A stretch of 5,097 bases of DNA from an uncultured Oscillospiraceae bacterium (GTDB lineage: Bacteria; Bacillota; Clostridia; Oscillospirales; Oscillospiraceae): the NCBI GenBank assembly GCA_900751035.1, contig CAADSF010000305.1, positions 1-5,097 of the forward strand, given 5' to 3'. The position numbers and the translations under genes were made by a program. Within the stretch, counting starts at the first letter, position 1. Each line of letters starts with the position of its first letter. The notes under the pieces are model-generated. The model saw only the letters and a list, made by a program, of their open reading frames with translations, did not search any database and was not told the DNA's origin. Of this stretch, positions 1-5,097 are shown piece after piece.

Positions 1-25
1 CCTTGTCGTGCCCCGCACGATAAGG
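1..25. other. GC-rich hairpin at left edge
   Basis: CCTTGTCGTGC (1-11) and GCACGATAAGG (15-25) form an 11-bp stem with one G-T wobble around a CCC loop. It sits at the window edge, so it may be the end of a longer element or the terminator-like stem of a gene to the left. It is not followed by a T-run on either visible side. Its last bases overlap the first arm of the next repeat (22-34). Function unknown. Confidence 0.6.
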
Positions 26-150
26 GGAGGTGGCATTTTCGAAGAAAATGACGGAGGGGATTTGTTGCAAGGTTCAGAGTGTTCCGAAATTTGTAACGTT
101 CGAATCCCCTCAGGCGCTTCGCGCCAGCTCCCCTTGAGCCCAAGGGGAGC
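22..150 (+). repeat. Compound fold-back repeat (MITE/REP-like, non-coding)
   Basis: Nested inverted repeats are directly visible. The outer arms AAGGGGAGgTGGC (22-34) and GCCAgCTCCCCTT (123-135) pair at 12 of 13 positions. The inner arms GAGGGGATT (54-62) and AATCCCCTC (103-111) pair perfectly. Two small hairpins, CATTTTC-GAA-GAAAATG (34-50) and GGCGC-TTC-GCGCC (113-125), sit at the bases of these stems. A perfect 10-bp hairpin (127-150) closes the element. No plausible gene is encoded. The density of compensating arms suggests a structure-conserving dispersed repeat; similar GC-rich hairpin repeats are common between genes of Oscillospiraceae-like genomes (recalled, not searched). The right-edge element is a relative in inverted orientation. 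An alternative is a structured RNA ending in the terminator at 127-156. Confidence 0.65.
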
Positions 151-156
151 CTTTTT
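127..156 (+). terminator. Intrinsic terminator, plus strand
   Basis: GCTCCCCTTG (127-136) and CAAGGGGAGC (141-150) form a perfect 10-bp stem with an AGCC loop, followed by C and five T residues (152-156). This is a canonical rho-independent terminator for transcription moving rightwards. On the minus strand the same hairpin lies 26 bases after the lipoprotein stop codon but is followed by TGGCGCG rather than a U-tract. It may therefore stabilise or weakly end the lipoprotein mRNA, but it is not a proper terminator in that direction. Confidence 0.7.
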
Positions 157-175
157 ATTGCTTACCGTATATGCC

Positions 176-2692
176 TTACCGCTGCTCCTGCACGTACAGG
201 TTCACGCGGCTCTGGATCATGCTGGCGGTGGTCTGGACGTCCTTGTCGCCGGCGAAATAGGCGGCGACCTCGTCGGTGATGATGTCGAGGATCTCCTGAT
301 CGTAGTCATAGACGCTGCGCGTGCTGTTGATCACGCTCAGGATCTGGTCAACGTCCTCCTGTGCCAGCGCATAAACGTCCTTCCAGACAGTCTCGCCGTT
401 TTCCATGGTCTCATAGCTGCCCTTGCTCTGCTTGTCGGGCTGGCCGTCTCCGTCCCAGTCGACCTGTTCGCCGTTTTCGTCCAGCTGGTACTGCTCGGTC
501 ATGATGTCGGTCATTTCCGCGTCAAATGCGGCCTGACTGATGGGGAAGCCGTAATAGTAATTGTTCTCGTCTATCGTGTTCATCTTTTTGATGATCGAGC
601 AGACGAAGTCCCACGCGGCGTCGGGGTATTTCGTGACGGAGGAAATGGCCATCGGCATCTGGAGCCCGAACGAGTTACCGGAGCCGTCCTCGGTCGGATA
701 TCCGGTGAAGGTGATCTTGTCGCGGATCGCGTAAACGTTCCAGATATAGGAGTCAAAGTTGGACAGGCGCATCGTCGACATGAGCTGCTTGCCGTTCGTG
801 ATGCGGGTCGCGTCGGAGTCCCACATCGCGTCGTCAATGGCAATATCGGCGGAGGAAGCATAGGCAATCGCGCCGTCACCGTCACTGGTTTCTGCCGGGA
901 AGGAATTGCAGAAGGCCAGCAGCTGCTGGAACGCCTCGGAGTCAAACTCGCACTTGCCCGTCGTCCAGTCGACGAAAGCAGACAGGTTGCGGGACAGGCA
1001 GTTCGACAGAGCCGTGTTCTTCGTCCAGCCGTTGGAGAAGACCGTCGCGCCCTCCTGCAGCTGTGTCATCGCGTCCTGCACGGCAGCGACGTTCCATGTG
1101 TCATACTGGCTCGCGATGGAGGACAGCGCGTAGGCCGTCTGCACGGAGAAGCTGGTGGGCAGCTCATAGAGCTTGCCGTCCTTTTCCAGCGCACTCATGA
1201 CCTGTGGGACAAAATAGTCGCGGCTCAGGCCGCTTCCGCCGTCCATGAAGGTATTGAGGTCGGCGATCACGCCCCTGGCGGCGTACTTATCAATCGGCAG
1301 GTTGCTGGTCAGGAAGATATCCGGCACGCTGCCGCTGATGATTTCGGTGGTGAGCTTGGTGACGCCGGCGTTGTAATCGTCGTCGGTCGCGTACTCGCTG
1401 TAGTCGACGACATTGATGCGGTACTCGTCGTTCGTCTTGTTGTATTCGACGATCATGCTGCGCAGGTTCCAGTCGAGATACATACACGCGAGCGTCAGAA
1501 CCTTCTTCTCCTTGATCTCAGACGCGTCCACACGGTGCAGGACGATCAGCTGATAGGTCGTGGGATCGGCGCTCCAGTCCTGCATGAGGGCGGCCACGCG
1601 GCTGTCGGAGAGCATGGCATAGCCGTTCATGTTGTTGGTGTCAACGTCGCAGGCCAGCCAGTCGACGAGCTTATCCCGCGTATCCGTTTTGGAGGAATAG
1701 CCGAAGATATTGTTGTTCGAATTGAAATAGAAATCGTAGGCATCGTCGCCCGGGAAGATGCTCCACACGTTGGACGGCAGCTTGACCTTCTCTCCCCAGT
1801 CCTTTGTTTCCGGATCGATGGGGACGAAGTACTGGCCGTTTTCATCGGCGGCGTTCACGTCGTCCGTGTAGTTGTACCACATCACGCCGACCTGCTGTGC
1901 GTTCATCCGGGACAGACTGCCGTTATACTGGCTGCCGTCGAGCTTGAACTGCACGTTGCCCTCTGCATCGAGGACGTAAATATTATTATAGTCGCTGACG
2001 TAGAGATTGCCGGCGGCGTCGACGGCGAAGGAGTTGAGGTTGCCGCTCATGCCGTCCTCGTTGTCCTCGTTGTTCGTGTCGGAAAGGTCGAGGCTGGCGA
2101 TCGTGCTGCCGTCGGCAGCGACGTGCATCAGATACGAGCCGTTGATGTCCGTGGAGGGGTAGTTCCAGCGGCTGTCCGTCTCGGCGTCAAAATCGTCGGG
2201 CAGGTCAAACTGCGTGGCGTAGAGATTGACGAGCATCCAGAGCGTTCCGTCGTCCGAGCCGATCATGTTGTAGCAGTCGACGCTGCCGTCCGCACCCTCC
2301 GGCACCTGCGGCAGCTCCAGATTGGTCAGCTCGGTGCACACGCTGGTATCGGGGTCGATGGTCAGCATGGCCAGCCGCGTGGTGTAATACGACCAGGTAT
2401 CGCCCGTTGTGGGGTCGGTGTTGACGATCTCCTCGCCCTGCATGCCGACCGAGGCATAGAGCGTTGTTCCGGCGGCGCAGAGCTGGTTGAGGTACTGCAC
2501 GCCGTCCGGCATGGTAAGGTCGAGATACTCGGCCTTATAGGCGTATTTCGCCGTCGTCTGGGACGGCTTGGTCTGGTCGATCAGCGAGCCGTTGGAGTCG
2601 GTCTTGCCGGAATCCTCCTTCGAGCAGCCCGCAAACAGGCCCACGATCATCAGCGCCGCAAGCAGCAGCGCAAAAATCCGTTTTGTTTTCAT
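176..2692 (-). CDS. Lipoprotein: beta-propeller-like N-half fused to ABC-type extracellular solute-binding domain
   Basis: 838-residue lipoprotein, expected on the outer face of the membrane. The signal peptide MKTKRIFALLLAALMIVGLF leads into lipobox FAGC, with Cys23 the predicted lipidated residue, then a polar linker to about residue 50. Residues ~52-390 contain repeated strand-turn units with DG/DAAGN turns (for example FAVDAAGNLYVSD at 222-234), which suggests a propeller of several blades. Residues ~396-838 look like a family 1 solute-binding protein: VPDIF (Asp458), DGKLYELPTSF ending at 515, GYPTEDGSG from 664, AWDF around Trp694, and the C-terminal IQSRVNLYVQEQR typical of clostridial members as I recall them. 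An acidic loop DWDGDGQPD (745-753) resembles a calcium-binding loop. At over 800 residues it is about twice the usual SBP length because of the propeller half. The start is supported by AAAAGGAG (2699-2706) six bases upstream of ATG. The ligand is unknown, and no permease or ATPase gene is nearby. It lies 146 bases after a sensor kinase gene and may be its target or co-sensor (inference). Confidence 0.88.
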   Translation of the reverse strand: MKTKRIFALLLAALMIVGLFAGCSKEDSGKTDSNGSLIDQTKPSQTTAKYAYKAEYLDLTMPDGVQYLNQLCAAGTTLYASVGMQGEEIVNTDPTTGDTWSYYTTRLAMLTIDPDTSVCTELTNLELPQVPEGADGSVDCYNMIGSDDGTLWMLVNLYATQFDLPDDFDAETDSRWNYPSTDINGSYLMHVAADGSTIASLDLSDTNNEDNEDGMSGNLNSFAVDAAGNLYVSDYNNIYVLDAEGNVQFKLDGSQYNGSLSRMNAQQVGVMWYNYTDDVNAADENGQYFVPIDPETKDWGEKVKLPSNVWSIFPGDDAYDFYFNSNNNIFGYSSKTDTRDKLVDWLACDVDTNNMNGYAMLSDSRVAALMQDWSADPTTYQLIVLHRVDASEIKEKKVLTLACMYLDWNLRSMIVEYNKTNDEYRINVVDYSEYATDDDYNAGVTKLTTEIISGSVPDIFLTSNLPIDKYAARGVIADLNTFMDGGSGLSRDYFVPQVMSALEKDGKLYELPTSFSVQTAYALSSIASQYDTWNVAAVQDAMTQLQEGATVFSNGWTKNTALSNCLSRNLSAFVDWTTGKCEFDSEAFQQLLAFCNSFPAETSDGDGAIAYASSADIAIDDAMWDSDATRITNGKQLMSTMRLSNFDSYIWNVYAIRDKITFTGYPTEDGSGNSFGLQMPMAISSVTKYPDAAWDFVCSIIKKMNTIDENNYYYGFPISQAAFDAEMTDIMTEQYQLDENGEQVDWDGDGQPDKQSKGSYETMENGETVWKDVYALAQEDVDQILSVINSTRSVYDYDQEILDIITDEVAAYFAGDKDVQTTASMIQSRVNLYVQEQR

Positions 2693-2782
2693 ATCAAACT
2701 CCTTTTCATTTTAACCCATTGATTGTCAGATATCTATATCTTGTGCGATTGCACGGTACAGTCGGCCTATCTTGTCGTCTGT

Positions 2783-2791
2783 ATCATACCA
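2783..2791 (-). promoter_or_regulatory. Candidate extended -10 promoter for the lipoprotein gene
   Basis: On the minus strand TGGTATGAT matches an extended -10 element (TGn-TATAAT with one mismatch). The hexamer 17 bases upstream, TTTCTT (2806-2811), is a poor -35. Transcription would start near 2776, giving a leader of about 84 bases that contains a small GTGC/GCAC hairpin (2743-2754). No convincing terminator separates the kinase gene from this site, so read-through from the regulator-kinase operon is also possible. Confidence 0.45.
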
Positions 2792-2838
2792 AAACAAAGA
2801 CGCAAAAGAAAGCCCGGCGTTGCATTTTTCATATTTTT

Positions 2839-4173
2839 TTAAGAACTGACCTCGGCTGTCCGGATGGGCAGGATGACCTCGGCGGTGAATTTTCCGTTTT
2901 CCGTGTAGCGCTTGAAGCCGCCTGCCATCTGGGCCATGATCTTTGCACAGGTGCGCAGGCCGATCTTGTTGGACTCGATGCGGCCGGAGGCCGGATTCAC
3001 GCTGTTGGACAGGCAGATGTGCAGTGCGCCGTCCTCAATCAGGGCGGCGATGGCGACGGGCTGTGCGGGGTCGGCGTATTTGCGGATATTGTCGAAGAGA
3101 TTGTCGAGCACCCGCTTCAGATACGTCACGTCGGCCTCGATCTGCACCTCCTGCTGCGGCAGAAGCAGCTGGACCGTAAAGCCCTGCTGCTGCATCCGGA
3201 CGCGGCTCTCGCCCAGCAGCTGCTCAAGAAGCAGCCGTGCGTCATAGACCTCCATCTGCATGGGAAGCTCCTTGCAGCCGAACAGCAGCGAATACCGGAA
3301 CAGCTCATCCGTCAGCGTCTTGAGCTGCTCGGCCTTGCCGTAGGCGGCGTCCAGATAGCTTTGCAGCTCGTCTTCCGAGCGGTACTGCCCGTTTTTCGCA
3401 AGATCGAGATAGCCGAGCAGCGCGGTAAGCGGGTTGCGGATGTCGTGCGACATAGCGGTGATGAGGTCGCTGTTCTGCTGCAGGGCACGCTGCTCCTCGC
3501 TGGTCTTGCGCAGGAGCGACAGGCGCATCTGCTCAACGCTGGCCGTGAGCTGTGAAAGCTCGTCGCGGCCCTTCGGCTCCAGCTGCAAATAGAGATTGCC
3601 CTCGCCGATGGACTGCACCTCCTGCGAGATGGCGACGACTCTGTGCGCGATGCGGCGGTTATACGCCAGCAGCGTCAGCGCAAGGACCGCGCAGCCCAGC
3701 AGCAGCGAGACGATCCACGACAGATCATAAAGCCTGGAATCGGAATTATCATAGATCACGGCGTAAAACGTGCCGTCGCGGAACACGATGGGATAGACGA
3801 CGCTGGCCGACTGCTCCTTGAGAGAATACGCGTCGACCGCCGCGGCGCCCGCGCCCCACCAGCCGATCTCAAGAATCTGCCGCTGGTCATGATAAAGCAT
3901 GATATAATAATTTTTTCTCGACTCGCCCCAGCGGGCCAGCGTATTCGTGTCGCGCGTGGAGATGCTGTTCTGCCGCACGAATGCCTGAAATTCCTGCGCG
4001 GCCTTGTTCGTGCGCTTCAAAACGGCCTTGTCGCTCATATACTGGCGCTCGATGATCTGCTCGCCGGTGAAATTTGCCAGCAGGCAGACGCACACCCCCA
4101 GCACCAGCCCCAGCAGCAGAACGAACAGCGGCTTGATGCTCAACGAGACATAATGCTTCTTCTTTTCAGTCAA
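2839..4173 (-). CDS. Membrane sensor histidine kinase (HAMP, HisKA, short-lid HATPase)
   Basis: 444-residue sensor kinase that should autophosphorylate and pass phosphate to the response regulator encoded immediately upstream. TM1 spans about 13-33 and TM2 about 153-172. The ~117 residues between them form the extracytoplasmic sensor; their strand pattern (YYIMLYHDQRQILEIG, then VYPIVFRDGTFYAVIYDNS) suggests a small PAS/Cache-like fold. A HAMP linker follows (about 173-228), then the HisKA motif MSHDIRNPLTALLGYL with phosphoacceptor His243. The N-box is DNLFDNIRKYAD with Asn362. The ATP-lid region is unusual: no DxGxG follows the N-box, and only 14 residues separate Asn390 (LSNSVNP) from Gly405 (NKIGLRTC). 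That resembles a short-lid subgroup of clostridial kinases I recall. The start is TTG, overlapping the regulator's TGA by 8 bases; the next Met lies beyond TM1, so the TTG start is needed to keep the membrane anchor. The signal sensed is unknown. Confidence 0.9.
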   Translation of the reverse strand: MTEKKKHYVSLSIKPLFVLLLGLVLGVCVCLLANFTGEQIIERQYMSDKAVLKRTNKAAQEFQAFVRQNSISTRDTNTLARWGESRKNYYIMLYHDQRQILEIGWWGAGAAAVDAYSLKEQSASVVYPIVFRDGTFYAVIYDNSDSRLYDLSWIVSLLLGCAVLALTLLAYNRRIAHRVVAISQEVQSIGEGNLYLQLEPKGRDELSQLTASVEQMRLSLLRKTSEEQRALQQNSDLITAMSHDIRNPLTALLGYLDLAKNGQYRSEDELQSYLDAAYGKAEQLKTLTDELFRYSLLFGCKELPMQMEVYDARLLLEQLLGESRVRMQQQGFTVQLLLPQQEVQIEADVTYLKRVLDNLFDNIRKYADPAQPVAIAALIEDGALHICLSNSVNPASGRIESNKIGLRTCAKIMAQMAGGFKRYTENGKFTAEVILPIRTAEVSS

Positions 4174-4858
4174 TCTGATAGCCCTTTCCCCAGACGGTGC
4201 GGATCAGGCGCGGATTCGCCGGATCCTCCTCCAGCTTCTTGCGCAGGTTCACGATATGCACCATCACGGTATTATTGGACGCCGGCATATACGTCTCGTG
4301 CCAGACCGTCTCGTAGATCGTGCGCACCGGCACGACGCGGCCCCGGTTCTCCGCCAGACAGTGGAGAATGGAAAACTCCGTCTCCGTCAGCTCCAGCGGC
4401 TGGCCGTTTACCAGCACGCGGCGGTTTTCCTCGTCGAGCACGATGCCGGGGCGGAGCGTCCGCCCGCTCGATTTGCTCTTATACACCCGGTAGCGCCGCA
4501 GCAGCGACTCGACCTTCATCATCAGCTCCGCGTGCGAAAACGGCTTGGCGAGAAAATCGTCGCCGCCGGAATCATACGCACGGCGCTTGTCGCCCTCCTG
4601 CGTCTTGGCGGTCAGAAACAGGACCGGAGCGGTGGAATACGACCGGATACGGTTGCACGCGTCATACCCGCCCAGCTCCGGCATCATGATATCCATTAAA
4701 ATAAGGTCAAGCTCCGGGTGCTGCCGGACCTGCTCGACCGCCTCCGCGCCCGTCGCGGCCTCCAACACGGTATAGCCGCCCGTCTCCAGCAAAATCCGGC
4801 AGATACGCCGGATATCCGGCTCATCGTCCACCACCAGAATGCGGATCGCCTCTTCCAT
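4166..4858 (-). CDS. OmpR/PhoB-family response regulator
   Basis: 230-residue two-component transcription factor of the usual family length. The N-terminal receiver domain (about 4-120) has the acidic pair Asp11/Asp12, phosphoacceptor Asp56 in LILMDIMMP, Thr83 in LFLTAK and Lys105 in FLAKPF, so all catalytic positions are present. A short linker leads to the C-terminal winged-helix DNA-binding domain (about 130-230), with LTETEFSILHCL, the putative recognition helix NNTVMVHIVNLRKKL (195-209) and the terminal wing RTVWGKGYQID. The start is well supported: AAGGAGG (4867-4873) lies eight bases before ATG. It is the first gene of the operon and overlaps the kinase start, the standard arrangement for a cognate pair. 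It probably binds the TTAAGA direct repeat upstream of its own promoter (inference). The overall sequence is VanR-like in style, but no specific regulon can be assigned. Confidence 0.95.
   Translation of the reverse strand: MEEAIRILVVDDEPDIRRICRILLETGGYTVLEAATGAEAVEQVRQHPELDLILMDIMMPELGGYDACNRIRSYSTAPVLFLTAKTQEGDKRRAYDSGGDDFLAKPFSHAELMMKVESLLRRYRVYKSKSSGRTLRPGIVLDEENRRVLVNGQPLELTETEFSILHCLAENRGRVVPVRTIYETVWHETYMPASNNTVMVHIVNLRKKLEEDPANPRLIRTVWGKGYQID
4182..4187 (-). promoter_or_regulatory. Weak ribosome site for the TTG start of the kinase
   Basis: AAAGGG on the minus strand lies eight bases before the TTG start, inside the last codons of the regulator gene. It matches the anti-SD only partly. 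Together with the 8-base stop/start overlap, this suggests that kinase translation depends on ribosomes finishing the regulator, which would keep the kinase below the regulator in amount. Confidence 0.4.
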
Positions 4859-4884
4859 GGCTGTTCCCTCCTTTTTGTGGCGCT

Positions 4885-4893
4885 ATTATATCA
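4885..4893 (-). promoter_or_regulatory. Extended -10 promoter of the regulator-kinase operon
   Basis: The minus strand reads TGATATAAT, a perfect extended -10 (TGn plus TATAAT). The position where a -35 would fall (4908-4913) reads CCCGGA, with no match to TTGACA. Transcription should start near 4878, about 20 bases before the ATG. A strong -10 without a -35, with a direct-repeat operator just upstream at 4919-4934, is the usual layout of an activator-dependent promoter, consistent with positive autoregulation. Confidence 0.6.
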
Positions 4894-4918
4894 TACTTCT
4901 GCAAGCTTCCGGGCAAAA

Positions 4919-4934
4919 TTAAGAATTTTTAAGA
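4919..4934. promoter_or_regulatory. Direct repeat TTAAGA-N4-TTAAGA, candidate response-regulator operator
   Basis: Two identical TTAAGA hexamers start 10 bases apart (4919 and 4929). OmpR-family regulators bind head-to-tail as dimers on direct repeats spaced about one helical turn; the CiaR site TTTAAG-N5-TTTAAG is a known Firmicutes example. The repeat lies about 40-56 bases upstream of the predicted regulator start site and 29 bases before the -35 of the opposite promoter, so it could control both. The assignment to the adjacent regulator is inference from position. Confidence 0.5.
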
Positions 4935-4962
4935 CATTTTTTCTCCCGCGCCGCAAAACCGC

Positions 4963-4996
4963 GTGACGAAATGGGGAAAGCGTGCTATACTATAAT
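4963..4996 (+). promoter_or_regulatory. Divergent promoter reading out of the window to the right
   Basis: GTGACG (4963-4968) is a 4-of-6 match to the -35 hexamer. Seventeen bases later is TGCTATACT (4983-4991), an extended -10, overlapped by a perfect TATAAT (4991-4996). The transcript would begin just before the hairpin repeat at the right edge, so its first ~90 bases would be highly structured. The gene it serves is outside the window or absent. Confidence 0.55.
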
Positions 4997-5014
4997 GACT
5001 TGAGCGCCGCTCCC

Positions 5015-5097
5015 AAGGCTCCCCTTGGGCGCAAGGGGCCGATTCCCCCTGTCAGGGGGAAATGGCCCGAAGGGCCAAAGAGGGTAGGGACGCTGGC
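5015..5097 (+). repeat. Hairpin-array repeat, partial at right edge
   Basis: Three stems lie in tandem: CCCCTTG-GGCG-CAAGGGG (5021-5038), the near-perfect palindrome TTCCCCCTG-T-CAGGGGGAA (5043-5061), and TGGCCC-GAA-GGGCCA (5063-5077), followed by GAGGG. The order (CCCCTTG hairpin, then TGGCnC-GAA-GnGCC hairpin, then GAGGG) matches the minus-strand reading of the left-edge element, with one extra hairpin inserted. This makes the two elements relatives in inverted orientation. No T-run follows the first stem. The element runs off the window. A dispersed intergenic repeat is the likeliest identity. Confidence 0.6.

Noticed and set aside
22..50. AGGTGGCA, reminiscent of a T-box antiterminator
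   Set aside because: The rest of the T-box consensus (the AGGGTGG-ACCGCG context and a specifier stem) is absent, and no aminoacyl-tRNA synthetase or amino-acid gene follows.
94..112. GTTCGAATCCCC, resembling the T-psi-C arm of a tRNA
   Set aside because: The five bases before TTCGAAT do not pair with those after it, and no anticodon or acceptor arms can be drawn. The AATCCCCTC instead pairs with GAGGGGATT at 54-62.
8..2722. 904-codon open frame on the plus strand, fully antisense to the lipoprotein gene
   Set aside because: Its product is a Val/His/Asp/Arg-rich string with no recognisable domain, no ribosome site before the first ATG, and it runs through the structured repeat and terminator at 22-156. 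The opposite strand encodes a clear lipoprotein with a signal peptide and SBP motifs. The open frame follows from GC-biased codon use.
2724..2761. Alternative promoter boxes in the lipoprotein leader (CTGTAC with TATAGA; CTGACA)
   Set aside because: CTGTAC is a poor -35, and CTGACA has no -10 at the right distance (AAAAGG falls there). The extended -10 at 2783-2791 fits better.
2811..2838. Possible terminator after the kinase gene (GCCCGGC with T-rich sequence following on the minus strand)
   Set aside because: The palindrome is too short to form a stable stem with a loop, and the following tract TTTCTTTT alone is not enough.
2839..2844. A TTAAGA half-site upstream of the lipoprotein gene
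   Set aside because: It overlaps the kinase stop codon and has no second hexamer 10 bases away on either side, so it is probably coincidental.
2683..4689. Long plus-strand open frames opposite the kinase and regulator genes (2683-3555, 3643-4689, 4256-4699)
   Set aside because: They lack domains and ribosome sites and mirror well-conserved two-component genes, so they are antisense shadows.
1..5097. CRISPR array, insertion sequence or transposase
   Set aside because: There are no regularly spaced direct repeats and no transposase-like protein in any frame. The edge elements are hairpin repeats only.

Overview
The window carries a compact, wholly minus-strand regulatory and lipoprotein locus from what looks like a moderately GC-rich gut Clostridium relative. 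An Oscillospiraceae-like member of the Firmicutes is the best guess. The evidence is strong AAGGAGG ribosome sites, extended -10 promoters in short AT-rich gaps, a Gram-positive-style lipoprotein, and dispersed GC-rich hairpin repeats containing CTCCCCTTG-type arms, which I associate with that group from memory. The taxonomic call is inference.

Layout, in the direction of transcription (right to left). At the right edge (about 5015-5097) is a partial hairpin-array repeat. Next comes an AT-rich regulatory gap (4859-5014) with two back-to-back extended -10 promoters and, between them, a 10-bp-phased direct repeat TTAAGA-N4-TTAAGA that looks like an OmpR-family operator. The minus-strand promoter serves an OmpR/PhoB-type response regulator (4166-4858). 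This overlaps by 8 bases a membrane sensor histidine kinase with a TTG start (2839-4173). After a 146-base gap with its own candidate promoter comes a large lipoprotein (176-2692). Its N-terminal half reads as a beta-propeller-like sensor and its C-terminal half as an ABC-type extracellular solute-binding domain. At the left edge (1-156) is a second structured repeat of the same family in inverted orientation, ending in a plus-strand intrinsic terminator hairpin.

How the parts could work together. The kinase has an extracytoplasmic sensor of about 117 residues, and the regulator probably autoregulates through the TTAAGA repeat. The lipoprotein, anchored outside the same membrane, could be the regulon's output or a ligand-loaded co-sensor for the kinase. 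No ABC permease or ATPase gene lies in the window, so the solute-binding protein has no visible transport partner here. Long open frames on the plus strand (including 904 codons at 8-2722) are antisense shadows of these three genes.

The most interesting points are the two-component/propeller-SBP unit, the operator placed between divergent promoters, the inverted structured repeats bracketing the locus, and the mutually exclusive pairing in the left repeat that resembles a terminator/antiterminator switch.
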